Source of the DNA: Thermocrispum municipale DSM 44069
GTDB taxonomy: Bacteria; Actinomycetota; Actinomycetes; Mycobacteriales; Pseudonocardiaceae
Direction of reading: 5' to 3'
Assembly: GCF_000427825.1 (NCBI RefSeq)
Contig: NZ_ATYT01000004.1
Span: 209,399 to 273,398 of the forward strand
Length of the DNA: 64,000 nucleotides
In this document: positions 1-9,198 of the stretch, piece after piece
How the letters are laid out: the number at the start of each line of letters is the position of its first letter
How positions within the stretch are numbered: the stretch's first letter is position 1
Translations under genes and position numbers: made by a program
The notes under the pieces: generated by a model
Told to the model about the DNA's origin: nothing
What the model saw: only the letters and a program-made list of their open reading frames with translations
The model's database searches: none

Positions 1-81
1 TCCTCGACGCTGGACACGCGCGCGAGGCTAGCCTCACGGTCCAGCGCGGATATATCCCCGACGGAGTCGTGACCGGGAGGA

Positions 82-660
82 TCAGTGCTCGGACTCGGCG
101 GCCTCTTCGGTGCGCACCTTCTCCGGCGCCTCGATCGGCACCCGCAGCTTCAGCGCGCCCGACTCCCGGAACATCAGCGTCATCTCGACGACCATGCCCG
201 GGTACAGGTTCTTCTTCAGGCCCTTCAGCGTGACGGTGGCCGTGCCGACGTCACCGGCGTCGGAGCCCGCGTCCTCCTCACCGGCGGGCTTCGGCGGCTC
301 CATGCCCACGTACAGCGCGCGCTGCGACGGGATGACCGAGTCGCCCTTGACGTCCACGCTCGCGGCGTCGGTGGTGCTGATCTGCTCGAGCTCGTCGGCC
401 GTCGCCCCGTTGTTGGCGATGGCCATCTTCAGCGGAACGTCGGAGCCCGTTGCCCAGTACCCGTCCTCCGGGTAGGCCAGCGCTGCGTTGTTCACATGCA
501 ACGCGCCCACCTGCGCCTGGTCACCGTTGACGGCGGCCAGCTGGGTGTCGGTCTGCGTGATCTGACCGGCACCACAACCTGCCGTGCCGGTCACGACGGC
601 GGCGAGCGCGAGCGTGGCGAAGCCGAGCTTCACCCGGCGCTTACCGGAACTGCTGGGCAT
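82..660 (-). CDS. lpqE: LpqE-like secreted lipoprotein
   Basis: The 192-residue protein starts with a basic stretch and a hydrophobic segment ending in a lipobox, T-A-G-C, so Cys29 should be lipidated and the protein anchored outside the membrane. The rest is a compact domain (beta-rich by appearance) with an acidic Ala/Glu-rich tail. An upstream in-frame extension to 843 is open but has no signal peptide. The ATG at 660 follows an AAAGG-type ribosome site and places the lipobox correctly. In M. tuberculosis lpqE (Rv3584) lies divergent from carD, exactly the arrangement here, and that synteny is the main reason for the name. The molecular function of LpqE is not established. Confidence 0.82.
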   Translation of the reverse strand: MPSSSGKRRVKLGFATLALAAVVTGTAGCGAGQITQTDTQLAAVNGDQAQVGALHVNNAALAYPEDGYWATGSDVPLKMAIANNGATADELEQISTTDAASVDVKGDSVIPSQRALYVGMEPPKPAGEEDAGSDAGDVGTATVTLKGLKKNLYPGMVVEMTLMFRESGALKLRVPIEAPEKVRTEEAAESEH

Positions 661-750
661 ACCGGAATCCTTTCGTGTCCCGCAAGCCTGCGCCAGCAAG
701 ACTATCTCGGCGTGCGCGCGGGCCGAACTCCGGCCGTTACTCCGCCCGCG

Positions 751-771
751 CACAGTCCACAATGGACTGTG
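751..771. promoter_or_regulatory. 21-bp perfect palindrome in the lpqE/carD divergent region
   Basis: Arms CACAGTCCA and TGGACTGTG (9 bp) flank the spacer CAA. The site lies about 90 bp upstream of the lpqE start and 170 bp upstream of carD. A near copy (shared core AGTCCACA-R-TGGACTGT) occurs at 33102-33118 beyond the end of coaX. It could be an operator or a small dispersed repeat; no regulator can be assigned from the sequence. Confidence 0.35.
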
Positions 772-944
772 ACGCCGAGTACTTTCGGCCCCCGCCACTA
801 CCTGCGTGAGCACACCGACCGCGGGTTTGTCAACCCCCACCACGGGCCCGATCAGGGCGCTGACCTGCGACGACGGACACGGGGCGCTATCGAGGGCACC
901 GTTGCGCGTGCTAACATGGAGGAAGCGAAAGGGGCAGAGGACAC

Positions 945-1475
945 ATGGTTTTCAAGGTCGGAGAGACCGTCGTCTACCCGCACCACGGTGCAGCACTCAT
1001 CGAAGCGATCGAGACTCGCGTCATCAAAGGCGAGGAGAAGCAATACCTCGTTCTCAAGGTCGCTCAAGGTGATCTTACGGTGCGCGTCCCCGCCGACAAC
1101 GCCGAGATCGTCGGTGTGCGTGATGTCGTCGGCCAGGACGGGCTCAATCGCGTATTCGATGTGCTGCGTACTCCCCACACCGAAGAGCCAACCAACTGGT
1201 CTCGTCGGTACAAGGCCAACCTGGAGAAGCTCGCCTCCGGCGATGTGAACAAGGTGGCCGAAGTGGTGCGCGATCTCTGGCGGCGTGAGAAGGACCGTGG
1301 CCTGTCCGCCGGCGAGAAGCGCATGCTGGCCAAGGCGCGGCAGATCCTGGTCAGCGAGCTGGCGCTCGCTGAAGGCACGGACGAGGAGAAGGCCGAGGGG
1401 CTGCTGGACGAAGTCCTGGCCACGGCCGACGAGACGTCCGACGCCAAACCGGTCGGCGCCGGCATCGACAGCTGA
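945..1475 (+). CDS. carD: CarD family RNA polymerase-binding transcription factor
   Basis: CarD binds the RNA polymerase beta subunit and stabilises open promoter complexes, notably at rRNA promoters. The 176-residue protein has the N-terminal polymerase-interaction domain (residues 1-55, opening [14 protein letters not shown]) and the helical DNA-binding domain. The latter contains the conserved Trp85 of the motif [13 protein letters not shown], which wedges into the -10 region in mycobacterial CarD. A tail of about 15 residues extends beyond the usual 162. The ATG follows a strong GGAGGAAGCGAAAGG ribosome site. A TAACAT hexamer at 912-917 may be the -10 box. ispD follows after only 33 bp, so the genes are probably cotranscribed. 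Confidence 0.97.
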   Translation: MVFKVGETVVYPHHGAALIEAIETRVIKGEEKQYLVLKVAQGDLTVRVPADNAEIVGVRDVVGQDGLNRVFDVLRTPHTEEPTNWSRRYKANLEKLASGDVNKVAEVVRDLWRREKDRGLSAGEKRMLAKARQILVSELALAEGTDEEKAEGLLDEVLATADETSDAKPVGAGIDS

Positions 1476-1508
1476 GCAGTTCTTTCCTTGCCCGGTCGGA
1501 ATGGCCGG

Positions 1509-2186
1509 TTGAAGGTCGTTGCGCTGGTACCTGCCGCCGGGCGGGGTGAACGCCTCGGCGCGCACGTTCCCAAGGCTCTGGTTCCCGTGGCCGGGACACC
1601 CCTGGTCACCAGGGCCACGCGCGGGCTTCTCGATTCCGGGGTGGTGGACGCGGTCGTGGTGGCCGCGCCCGCGGATCACCTCGGCGATTTCGAGTCCTGT
1701 CTGGCGGAATTCGGTGACCGGTGCAGCGTCGTCGCCGGCGGGGCGGATCGCACGAGTTCCGTGCGGGCGGCCCTGGAATCAGTAGCCAGCGGCGCGTTCG
1801 ACGCCGTCCTGGTGCACGACGCCGCGCGAGCATTCACACCGCCGACGGTTCCGTGCGCGGTGATCGAAGCGCTTTCCGGCGGCGCACAAGCAGTGGTGCC
1901 AGTGCTTCCGCTGGCGGACACCGTCAAACAGGTGGATGCCGACGGCGTCGTCACGGGCACGCCGGATCGCAGTTCCTTGCGCGCGGTGCAGACACCGCAA
2001 GGTTTCGCCGAGCCCTTGCTGCGTCGCGTGCATGCGAGTGCGCCGGGATCGGCGACCGACGACGCTTCCCTCGTCGAGCGGGTCGGTATCCCCGTCGCTA
2101 CGGTGATGGGCCATCCCCATGCCATGAAGATCACCACCCCGTTCGATCTGCAGATCGCCGAGAAGATCCTGGTGGAGCAGCCATGA
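1509..2186 (+). CDS. ispD: 2-C-methyl-D-erythritol 4-phosphate cytidylyltransferase
   Basis: IspD transfers CMP from CTP to MEP, the third step of the non-mevalonate isoprenoid pathway. The N-terminus [16 protein letters not shown] is the nucleotidyltransferase signature loop, followed by the substrate Lys in PKALVPVAG. Later motifs are [10 protein letters not shown] and [16 protein letters not shown], both typical of IspD. The family N-terminus fits a TTG start at 1509 (225 residues); a second TTG at 1488 adds seven residues and cannot be excluded. The stop overlaps the ispF start (ATGA), so the two genes are translationally coupled. The same carD-ispD-ispF order occurs in M. tuberculosis. 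Confidence 0.95.
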   Translation: MKVVALVPAAGRGERLGAHVPKALVPVAGTPLVTRATRGLLDSGVVDAVVVAAPADHLGDFESCLAEFGDRCSVVAGGADRTSSVRAALESVASGAFDAVLVHDAARAFTPPTVPCAVIEALSGGAQAVVPVLPLADTVKQVDADGVVTGTPDRSSLRAVQTPQGFAEPLLRRVHASAPGSATDDASLVERVGIPVATVMGHPHAMKITTPFDLQIAEKILVEQP

Positions 2187-2656
2187 GTCCACGCATCGGC
2201 CAGGGCGTCGACGTGCACGCGATCGAAGCGGGCCGGGAGTGCTGGATCGCGGGGATTCGCTGGGAAGGGGTGGACGGCTGCGCCGGGCATTCCGACGGCG
2301 ACGTCGCCACCCACGCACTGATCGACGCGATGTTGTCCGCCGCGGGCCAGGGTGACCTCGGCCAGCTGTTCGGCACCGGCCGCGCCGAGTACGCCGGAGC
2401 CTCCTCCGTGCGACTGCTCGAGGAGGCGCGCGTGCGCGTGGAGTCGGCCGGCTGGCGGTTGAGCAATGCCGCGGTGCAGGTCATCGGCAATGCGCCGCGT
2501 ATCGGCACCCGCAGGCAAGAGGCACAAGAGGTGCTGTCGAAGGCCGCGGGCGGCCCGGTCAGCGTCTCCGGGACGACCAGCGACGGGCTCGGGCTGACCG
2601 GTCGCGGGGAAGGCATCGCGGCCGTCGCCACCGCGCTGCTGGTGCCGGTGGAGTGA
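2183..2656 (+). CDS. ispF: 2-C-methyl-D-erythritol 2,4-cyclodiphosphate synthase
   Basis: IspF cyclises CDP-ME 2-phosphate to MEcPP with release of CMP, directly downstream of IspD in the pathway (IspE is not in this window). The 157-residue length is standard. Asp10, His12 (in VDVH) and His44 are the zinc ligands, and the active-site His36 sits in AGHSDGD. The C-terminal signature [16 protein letters not shown] is present. The ATG overlaps the ispD stop by four bases. Confidence 0.97.
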   Translation: MSPRIGQGVDVHAIEAGRECWIAGIRWEGVDGCAGHSDGDVATHALIDAMLSAAGQGDLGQLFGTGRAEYAGASSVRLLEEARVRVESAGWRLSNAAVQVIGNAPRIGTRRQEAQEVLSKAAGGPVSVSGTTSDGLGLTGRGEGIAAVATALLVPVE

Positions 2657-2826
2657 CTCCCCGCCGCGAACATCAGTGACGGCGGCCCGGCTCCCAGTGA
2701 GCGCGGCCTGGCCCCACCACGGGCACCTGTGACAGCGGCCAACCTCCCCACCGCGGACACCTGTGCGACATGATTTTCACCGCGGACATCAGCGCGGCCT
2801 GACTCTCCCCGCGGACATCAGTACCG
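2657..2826. repeat. degenerate tandem repeat array (about 6 copies, 22-32 bp)
   Basis: The gap after ispF is built of imperfect units of the type CACCGCGGACATCAGCGCGG followed by a CC-TGACT-like end. The two best copies lie at about 2779-2826 and four more decayed ones lie upstream, with variants such as CCGCGGACACCTGTG. Unit length is not constant, so the array is not a clean minisatellite. A related pattern occurs at 55335-55620. No reading frame of interest crosses it. Confidence 0.6.
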
Positions 2827-2834
2827 TGGCCGTC

Positions 2835-3515
2835 GTGACGATTCGTGGGGTGTTGTTCGATTTCGCAGGCACACTGTTCAGCGCCGAACCCAAGGTCGAC
2901 GACCTGGCCGGGATCACCGACGTCGAGGGCAACGAGCTGACGCCGGACGCGTTCGGCGAGCTGGTCCGCAAGGTGATCTCCCCGGTGCACGGCGTCGCGC
3001 TGGACGGAGAGTTCGCGCACGCGTGGCAGAACCGGGACCTCGACCCCGAACTGCATCGCAAGGCCTTCGTGGAGGCGATTCGCCGGGCGGGCGTCGTCGC
3101 GGAAGAACACGCGACGGTGCTGTACGAGCGGATGATCGACACGTCCGGTTGGACGCCGTTCGACGACGTGCCCGAGGTCTTCCAGCTCCTTGCCGAGCGG
3201 GACATCCCGATCGCCGTGGTCAGCAACATCGGGTTCGACATCCGGCCCGCGTTCACCGCCACCGGAGTCGACCAACACGTGACGGAATACGTTCTCAGCT
3301 ACGAGCACGGCGTGGTCAAACCCGACCGGCGGATCTTCGAGATCGCGCTGAAAGCCATCGGCGTCGAGGCCGAGCACGCACTGATGGTCGGCGACAGCCA
3401 GCACGCCGACGGCGGCGCGCTCGCGCTGGGCATGCGATTCAGCCTGGTCCCGCCGACGGCTCCGGAGGAGCGGCCGACGGCCTTGCGGGACGCGCTCGCC
3501 GCGCACGGCCTGTAG
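2835..3515 (+). CDS. HAD-superfamily hydrolase
   Basis: This cytosolic hydrolase of the haloacid dehalogenase fold has 227 residues. Motif I is FDFAGTLF (Asp9 nucleophile, but Ala11 where phosphatases carry the second Asp). Motif II is VVSN, motif III is the Lys in VVKPDRRIF, and motif IV is [10 protein letters not shown] DxA motif I is seen in phosphonatase-type members; in a phosphatase the second Asp is the acid/base, so the chemistry here is uncertain. The GTG at 2835 begins right before the first beta strand. The open frame extends back to 2763, but only through repeat sequence. The substrate cannot be named. Confidence 0.85.
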   Translation: MTIRGVLFDFAGTLFSAEPKVDDLAGITDVEGNELTPDAFGELVRKVISPVHGVALDGEFAHAWQNRDLDPELHRKAFVEAIRRAGVVAEEHATVLYERMIDTSGWTPFDDVPEVFQLLAERDIPIAVVSNIGFDIRPAFTATGVDQHVTEYVLSYEHGVVKPDRRIFEIALKAIGVEAEHALMVGDSQHADGGALALGMRFSLVPPTAPEERPTALRDALAAHGL

Positions 3516-3570
3516 TCCGAGGCCCGGGGACACTTCGGAGCGTCGACGGCTCGCCCCGTACCATTCCTGG

Positions 3571-4959
3571 GTGGCCCTTCAGCTTTACGACACCGCATCC
3601 CGCAGTGTGCGGGAGTTCACGCCCGTGCGAGCCGGGGCGGCGTCCATCTACGTCTGTGGGCCGACCCCGCAAGGCCCGCCGCACATCGGTCATGTGCGCA
3701 GCGCGTTGAACTACGACGTGCTGGCGCGCTGGCTGGAACACGGCGGGCTGGACGTCACGCTGGTCCGCAACGTCACCGACATCGACGACAAGATCTTGGT
3801 CAAGGCCGCGGCGGAGGGTCGTCCGTGGTGGCAGCACTCGGCCCGCTACGAGCGCGAGTTCGAGGACGCCTACACCGCGCTGGGCTGCCGGCCCGCGGCC
3901 ATCTCCCCGCGCGCCACCGGACACGTGACCCAGATGATCGAGCTGATGCAACGCTTGATCGACAAGGGGCACGCCTACGCGGCCGAGGGCGACGTGTACT
4001 TCGACGTGCAGTCGTTCGACGAGTACGGCTCCCTGTCCCGCCAGCAGCTCGACGAGGTGCAGCAGGGCGAGTCGGCGGCGGCGGGCAAGCGTGACCACCG
4101 CGACTTCACGCTGTGGAAGAGCGCCAAACCGGGTGAGCCGTCGTGGCCGACGCCGTGGGGCGCCGGCCGTCCCGGTTGGCATCTGGAGTGCTCGGTGATG
4201 GCCTGCACCTACCTGGGCGCGGAGTTCGACATCCACGGCGGCGGGCTGGACCTGGTCTTCCCGCACCACGAGAACGAGCTGGCCCAGTCCCGAGCGGCCG
4301 GTGACCCGTTCGCCCGGATCTGGATGCACAACGGCCTGGTCGGCATGGCGGGCGAGAAGATGTCCAAGTCGCTGGGCAATGTGGTGTCGATTCCGGCGAT
4401 GTTGCGCAAGGCACGCGCCCCGGAGCTGCGCTACTACCTCATCCAGCCGCACTACCGGTCGCTGATCGAGTACTCCGACGAGGCACTGCACGAGGCCGCG
4501 CAGGGCTACCGCCGCATCGAGCAGTTCCTGCGCCGGGTCGCCGCACACGGCGAGGTCGTGCCCGGCGAGCTTCCGGCCGAATTCGTCGACGCGATGAACG
4601 ACGACCTGGCCACCCCGAAGGCTTTCGCGGTCATGCACAACGTGGTCCGCGAAGGCAACACCGCGTTCGACGCCGGGGACGACGACAAGGCACGGCAAGC
4701 GGCCTCGGCCGTGCGCGCCATGACCGCGGTCCTGGGTATCGACCCGCTGTCGGAGCAGTGGGCGGACGAGCGCGGCGACGACAAGGTGCGGCAGGCGCTG
4801 AGCGTGCTGGTCGAGGCGGTCCTGGAAGACCGGTCGCGGGCGCGCGCGGAGAAGGACTTCGCCACCGCGGACCGGCTGCGGGACCGACTGCAGGAGGCAG
4901 GCATCGTCGTGGAGGACACCCCGAGCGGTCCACAGTGGACGGTGGCAGATGGCCGGTAA
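3571..4959 (+). CDS. cysS: cysteinyl-tRNA synthetase
   Basis: Class I aminoacyl-tRNA synthetase charging tRNA-Cys; 462 residues, the usual length. The HIGH motif is at residues 38-41 (PPHIGH), with the zinc Cys29 just before it. The CysS-specific TDIDDKI follows, then the zinc ligands in LECSVM and PHHENE, and the KMSKS loop (EKMSKSLGN). MshC, the mycothiol ligase relative, differs in its N-terminal region, so CysS is the better name, supported by the ispF-cysS-rlmB synteny with M. tuberculosis. The start is GTG. The 3' end overlaps rlmB by 11 bp. Confidence 0.96.
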   Translation: MALQLYDTASRSVREFTPVRAGAASIYVCGPTPQGPPHIGHVRSALNYDVLARWLEHGGLDVTLVRNVTDIDDKILVKAAAEGRPWWQHSARYEREFEDAYTALGCRPAAISPRATGHVTQMIELMQRLIDKGHAYAAEGDVYFDVQSFDEYGSLSRQQLDEVQQGESAAAGKRDHRDFTLWKSAKPGEPSWPTPWGAGRPGWHLECSVMACTYLGAEFDIHGGGLDLVFPHHENELAQSRAAGDPFARIWMHNGLVGMAGEKMSKSLGNVVSIPAMLRKARAPELRYYLIQPHYRSLIEYSDEALHEAAQGYRRIEQFLRRVAAHGEVVPGELPAEFVDAMNDDLATPKAFAVMHNVVREGNTAFDAGDDDKARQAASAVRAMTAVLGIDPLSEQWADERGDDKVRQALSVLVEAVLEDRSRARAEKDFATADRLRDRLQEAGIVVEDTPSGPQWTVADGR

Positions 4960-5908
4960 TTCGCGGCGCCGCGGAGCGGTGCGCAAGCCGGGGACCAAGA
5001 AGGGCGCGGTCACCGGTTCCGGTGGCCAGCGCAAAAGGGGCCTGCGCGGCAAGGGGCCGACGCCGAAGGCGGAGATGCGGCCGGGTCATCCCGCGCAGCG
5101 CCGTGCCGCGGCCAAGGCGCGGGCGGAGAAGGCCAAGGAGCAGCGCGCTGCCCAGGGTCCGGAACTGATCGCCGGGCGGAACCCGGTGGTGGAGGCGCTG
5201 CGGGCGGAGGTGCCTGCCGAAGCGCTGTACGTGGCGATCGGGGTCGACGCCGACGACCGGGTGACCGAAGCCGTCCGGCTCGCCGCGGACCGTGGCATCA
5301 CGATCCTCGAGGTCCCGCGCGACGAACTGGACCGGAAGACACGCAACGCCGTGCACCAGGGGCTGGGCCTGCAGGTGCCACCGTTTTCCTACGCGGATCC
5401 GGACGACCTGCTGGTCGCCGCCGCCGAGTCCGACGATCATCCGCTGCTGGTCGCGTTGGACGGCGTCACCGATCCCCGCAACCTGGGCGCCGTGGTGCGG
5501 TCCGCGGCCGCGTTCGGCGCGCACGGCGTGCTGCTGCCCAGCAGGCGTAGCGCGGGCATGACGGCCGTGGCGTGGCGGACGAGCGCGGGAACCGCTGCCC
5601 AGCTCCCGATCGCTCAGGCCACCAATCTGACTCGTCTGCTCAAGGACTACGCCGAGAAGGGTCTGATGATCGTCGGCCTGGATGCCGACGGGGACACCAG
5701 CATCGACGACTTCCCGCTGGCCACCGACCCGCTGGTCGTCGTGCTGGGCTCCGAGGGCCGAGGGCTGTCCCGGCTGGTCCGCGAGACCTGTGACATGACG
5801 ATCTCGATCCCGATGGCGGCCGGTGTGGAGTCGCTCAACGCCTCAGTGGCCGCCGGGGTACTGCTGGCCGAAATCGCTCGCCGGCGGCGTGAGCGCGGAC
5901 GGATCTAG
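4949..5908 (+). CDS. rlmB: 23S rRNA (guanosine-2'-O-)-methyltransferase, RlmB/TrmH family
   Basis: SpoU-type SAM-dependent 2'-O-methyltransferase, 319 residues. The first 65 residues are an Arg/Lys/Gly-rich basic tail common in actinobacterial RlmB and likely to contact RNA. Next comes the substrate-binding domain ([15 protein letters not shown]), then the knotted catalytic domain with its three SpoU motifs: [26 protein letters not shown] and [18 protein letters not shown]. The gene overlaps cysS upstream. Its last 66 bp overlap the convergent tail of the frameshifted membrane-protein gene. RlmB (G2251) is the likely role, but a related rRNA target is possible. Confidence 0.9.
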   Translation: MAGNSRRRGAVRKPGTKKGAVTGSGGQRKRGLRGKGPTPKAEMRPGHPAQRRAAAKARAEKAKEQRAAQGPELIAGRNPVVEALRAEVPAEALYVAIGVDADDRVTEAVRLAADRGITILEVPRDELDRKTRNAVHQGLGLQVPPFSYADPDDLLVAAAESDDHPLLVALDGVTDPRNLGAVVRSAAAFGAHGVLLPSRRSAGMTAVAWRTSAGTAAQLPIAQATNLTRLLKDYAEKGLMIVGLDADGDTSIDDFPLATDPLVVVLGSEGRGLSRLVRETCDMTISIPMAAGVESLNASVAAGVLLAEIARRRRERGRI

Positions 5909-6840
5909 CGGGTCGTCGGTCTCGGGCTCGTCGTCGGGGTCGCGCAGCGACAACAGCGCCAGGACCAGGATGGCGGCGAGCACGGTGCTCAGGGATGCCG
6001 CGTACGTCAGCGCAGCGAGGCCGTGGCTGAAGATGGCGTCGAAGCTCAGGTACGGCAGCAGCGGAGCGACGCTGTAGTACCCGATGTAGCCCGCCACCGG
6101 CACGATCGCCAACGCCGCGCCGCGCGCGATCCTTCGGTAGCGCAGCGCCATGATGCCCACGACGAACAGCGCGACGATGACGAACCCCTGGTAGAACGGC
6201 ACGCCGGCGAACATGTTGGCGGGCGAGTAGTCGGCCGGGGTGACGACCATGCGCAAAAAGTCCTTCGGCCCGGCAGCGAGATCCGCAACGCCAGCTGCAG
6301 CGCGGCCGCGACCAGAATCACGGCTCCGACGATCGGGAGCGTGGCCCTGCCGGTGAGGCGAGGATTGCGGTCGTCCTTGGCGCGCATCATCGAAACCAGG
6401 ACCACGAGACCGATGAGCAGCGCGGCCACCCTGGTCGCGAGCAGCCATGGTGTGTCGTCCAGGTAGTCGTATTCCGCGCGGTAGGACGAATCGAGCAGGC
6501 CGATCGCCTCGCGAACCGATGACGCCACAAGGCCGACGGCGAGCACGATCGCTCCCCCTCGCGCGGCTCGGCGGCGCGCCACGGCGAAGGCGCCGACCAC
6601 GATGAACGCCACGCCCAATGCCCACTCGTACGGCGTCATCGCCCGCACCGGATCGTCGACCTCGGGCCACACGAGAGCCCGGAAGAATTCCTCGATCGGC
6701 GTTTCTCGCACGCTCAGCGCGTAGACCGTCCACGCGAGCGGCACGATGCCGTACAGCAGAAGCAGCACGCCCGAGGCCACATAAGCGGTTGTGTGGCGCG
6801 GGTCGGCCACGCGTCGGTCCGCGATCGTCATGTCGGTCAT
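5843..6840 (-). pseudogene. polytopic membrane protein, frameshifted
   Basis: Two overlapping reading frames each hold half of one membrane protein. From the ATG at 6840, the frame reads MTDMTIADRRVADPRHTTAY, then several hydrophobic spans, up to LRISLPG. It then turns into Arg/Ser/Thr-rich nonsense. The -1 frame takes over at PKDFLRMVVTPADY and carries three or four more membrane spans and an acidic tail to the stop at 5843. Adding one base to the three-base run at 6269-6271 restores a continuous protein of about 332 residues through LPG-PKDFLR. The gene is therefore a recent pseudogene, a phase-variable gene or a sequencing error. Family and function are not recognised. Confidence 0.75.
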
Positions 6841-6932
6841 GGTCTGTGTGACGTAGCCGGATCCGCCACGGATCCCCCGACGCCTTCGGTAGTGTCTGAC
6901 TGCTTCCGCCGCTCGCAGGGGGATCGAAGAGC

Positions 6933-8366
6933 ATGTCGTTCGCGTCACCACTGTTCCTGTGGTACTTCATGCCCGCAGTGCTGTTCGCGGTGCTGGTGTG
7001 CCCGCGGGCGTGGCGCAACGGCATCGTGGCGATCGGCAGCCTGATCTTCTACGCCACCGGGGCGGGCGCGACCACGCTGCTGCTGTTGTCCTGCATGGTG
7101 GTCAACTTCCTGGCCGGGCCACTGCTGGAGCCGGACGAGTTCGGTCGGCCGAAGCCGTATCGGCGCCGCGTGCTCATCGGTGTGGTGACGTTCGACGCGG
7201 CGGTGCTCGCGGTGTGGAAGTACGCCGGGTTCGCCACCGAACAGTTCGACGCGCTCGCCCAGTTGCTCGGCGGGGACTTCCCGGTCGTGCACCTGGCGTT
7301 GCCGATCGGCATCTCGTTCTACACCTTCCACCACATCTCGTACGTGGTCGACATCTACCGCGGGGAACGCAAGGCGCTGCGCAACCCGGTCTCGTTCGCC
7401 ACGTACATCTCGATGTTCCCGCAGCTCATCGCGGGTCCGATCGTGCGGTTCAAGGAGATCGCCGACCAGCTGCCGCAACGCAGGCTGCACCGGCTCGACG
7501 ACATCGCGGCCGGTTTCCCCCGGTTCGCGCTCGGCCTGTGCAAGAAGGCGATCGTCGCCGACTCGCTGGCGCCGCTGGCCACCGCGTGTTTCCGCACCCC
7601 GGCCGAGGACATGACGTTCGCGATCGCCTGGCTGGGTGCGATCACCTACACGCTGCAGCTGTTCTTCGACTTCTCCGGGTATTCGGACATGGCGATCGGG
7701 CTGGGCCGGATGCTCGGCTTCCGGCTGCCGGAGAACTTCGCGCGTCCCTACGCCTCGGTGACCGTCACCGAGTTCTGGCGGCGCTGGCACATGTCGCTGT
7801 CGCGATGGTTCCGCGACTACGTCTACATCCCGCTCGGCGGCAACCGGGCGGGGCCGCGTAAGACCTACCGCAACCTGTGCATCGTTTTCGTGCTCACCGG
7901 GTTCTGGCACGGAGCCGCGTGGACGTACCTGCTGTGGGGCATCTGGCACGGCGCGCTGCTGATCATCGAGCGGAGTTTCGGCCTCGCCGAAGCACCCGCC
8001 AAGCCCGTCGCGCGTGCGCTGCGGCGCATGCTGACCATCGTTCTGGTGATCTTCGGCTGGGTGCTGTTCAACTCGGCCGACCTGGGCTCGGCGCTGACCA
8101 TGATCGGCCACATGCTGTTGCCGGACTTCACCGGGCTGACCGACGTGGTGGAAGAGGCCTTCACCAATCAGCGGCTGGTCATCCTGCTCGCGGCGGCGAG
8201 CATCTTCTTCCTGCCTGCGCATCCGGTCACCGGACCGCTGCTGGAGTCCTCGCGGTCGACCCCGGCCGGCGTGCTGCGCGTCGGGGTGATGACGTGCGGG
8301 CTGATCTACGCGGCGATCCTGGTCGCCACGGGCACGTTCAGCCCGTTCCTGTACTACCAGTTCTGA
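6933..8366 (+). CDS. MBOAT family O-acyltransferase (AlgI-like)
   Basis: Polytopic membrane O-acyltransferase of 477 residues, related to AlgI/DltB, which moves acyl groups across the membrane to extracytoplasmic glycans. Conserved motifs include FYTFHHISYVVD, the WRRWHMSLSRWFRDYVYIPLGG signature segment, and FWHGAAWTYLLWGIWHG containing the invariant MBOAT histidine. A GDSL-like AlgJ/AlgX homologue lies 5 kb downstream at 13025, and the two could form one O-acetylation pathway. The ATG is 92 bp from the divergent membrane-protein gene. The glycan substrate is unknown; the wall or capsular arabinogalactan is possible but not shown. Confidence 0.9.
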   Translation: MSFASPLFLWYFMPAVLFAVLVCPRAWRNGIVAIGSLIFYATGAGATTLLLLSCMVVNFLAGPLLEPDEFGRPKPYRRRVLIGVVTFDAAVLAVWKYAGFATEQFDALAQLLGGDFPVVHLALPIGISFYTFHHISYVVDIYRGERKALRNPVSFATYISMFPQLIAGPIVRFKEIADQLPQRRLHRLDDIAAGFPRFALGLCKKAIVADSLAPLATACFRTPAEDMTFAIAWLGAITYTLQLFFDFSGYSDMAIGLGRMLGFRLPENFARPYASVTVTEFWRRWHMSLSRWFRDYVYIPLGGNRAGPRKTYRNLCIVFVLTGFWHGAAWTYLLWGIWHGALLIIERSFGLAEAPAKPVARALRRMLTIVLVIFGWVLFNSADLGSALTMIGHMLLPDFTGLTDVVEEAFTNQRLVILLAAASIFFLPAHPVTGPLLESSRSTPAGVLRVGVMTCGLIYAAILVATGTFSPFLYYQF

Positions 8367-8377
8367 CCGCCTCCGGC

Positions 8378-9106
8378 TCATCCTGCCTGCAGATGGCGGG
8401 CGAAGAACCTGGCCCCGTCGTCGACCGCGAACGGTGGGACGCCGGTGTGTCCACCCATGTTGGCGTGCAGTGATTTCTCGCCGGAACCGAGCGCGTCGAA
8501 CAGGTCCAGCGCCAGTTGCCGGTCGTTGCCCTCGTCGTCCCACTGCAACAGCACCTGCAAGGGGATGGCGACCGTTTTCGCTTCGGCGAACATGCCCCGA
8601 GGCACGTAGCTCCCGGCGAACAGGACGGCGGCCTCGATCCTTGGTTCGACCACGGCGAGCCGGACACCGAGGGCGATGAGCCCGCCCGCGTAGCCGACCG
8701 GGCCGGTGATACCGGGCAGCTGAAGTAGTACGTCCACGGCGTGCTGCCATTCCGGCGCCGCCTGGTCCACCAGAGGCAGCACCAGCCGCTCGAGGACATC
8801 TTCGCCGACGGGTTCGCCTGCTCGTACCGCGCGGCGCAGCTCGGCTCGCGCCTCGTCCGCCGCGGCGATCCGCGGCCGTTCACCACAACCGGGAAGTTCC
8901 AGTGCCGCCGACGCGAAGCCGTCGTTCGCGAGGTGCTGAGCGCGCGCCAGCAACCGCGGGTGCATCGTCGAGAGTCCGCCGGGGTGGCCGATCAGGACGA
9001 GCGGAGCCGGGCCGGAACGAGGAATCCAGACAACGCCGGGGACCTCGCCCAGCACGAAATTGCGTTGCAGAACGTTGCCGAGCTGCTGCTCGGTGAGAAA
9101 TTGCAT
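8378..9106 (-). CDS. alpha/beta hydrolase-fold protein with Ser-to-Ala nucleophile
   Basis: A 242-residue dienelactone-hydrolase/esterase-like protein: oxyanion region LIGHPGGL, acid in LLQWDDEGND (about residues 188-194), catalytic His220 in ANMGGHTGVP. At the nucleophile elbow the sequence is GYAGG (residues 138-142), where the family has GYSGG or GxSxG. The codon is GCG, one base from the Ser codon TCG. Everything else is intact and there is no frameshift, so the protein is probably made but lacks classical esterase activity unless the base is an error. It is convergent with the MBOAT gene (12 bp gap) and preceded by a possible leader ORF. Confidence 0.85.
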   Translation of the reverse strand: MQFLTEQQLGNVLQRNFVLGEVPGVVWIPRSGPAPLVLIGHPGGLSTMHPRLLARAQHLANDGFASAALELPGCGERPRIAAADEARAELRRAVRAGEPVGEDVLERLVLPLVDQAAPEWQHAVDVLLQLPGITGPVGYAGGLIALGVRLAVVEPRIEAAVLFAGSYVPRGMFAEAKTVAIPLQVLLQWDDEGNDRQLALDLFDALGSGEKSLHANMGGHTGVPPFAVDDGARFFARHLQAG

Positions 9107-9147
9107 GGTCGCGCCTTTCGGGAGTCGCTACGGCGCTCCCGGACGAC

Positions 9148-9198
9148 CTACCGCCCGACCGTGCCCTCGCAGGGGAGCACCCATGTCACAGCAATCAC
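9148..9198 (-). CDS. possible 16-codon leader ORF
   Basis: A perfect AGGAGG ribosome site (9207-9212 on the plus coordinates) stands 8 nt before a GTG that opens a 16-codon frame, MIAVTWVLPCEGTVGR, then stops. The frame ends 41 nt before the ATG of the hydrolase gene, whose own ribosome site is weaker. The hairpin-forming segment GGGAG...CTCCC at about 9120-9140 lies in the remaining spacer. This looks like a translated leader or small protein, but nothing beyond the ribosome site supports it. Confidence 0.35.
   Translation of the reverse strand: MIAVTWVLPCEGTVGR

Noticed and set aside
1-81. Possible 5' end of a minus-strand gene (radA expected by synteny after lpqE)
   Set aside because: Only 81 bp are available, with no ribosome site or recognisable radA start; a GTG near position 17 cannot be judged.
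3439-5052. Long minus-strand open frame (537 codons) opposite cysS
   Set aside because: It is Arg/Leu/His-rich without domains and is the usual antisense shadow of a GC-rich gene; cysS has all class-I motifs.
6945-8750. 601-codon minus-strand frame opposite the MBOAT gene
   Set aside because: No hydrophobic or catalytic pattern; MBOAT signature is unambiguous on the plus strand.
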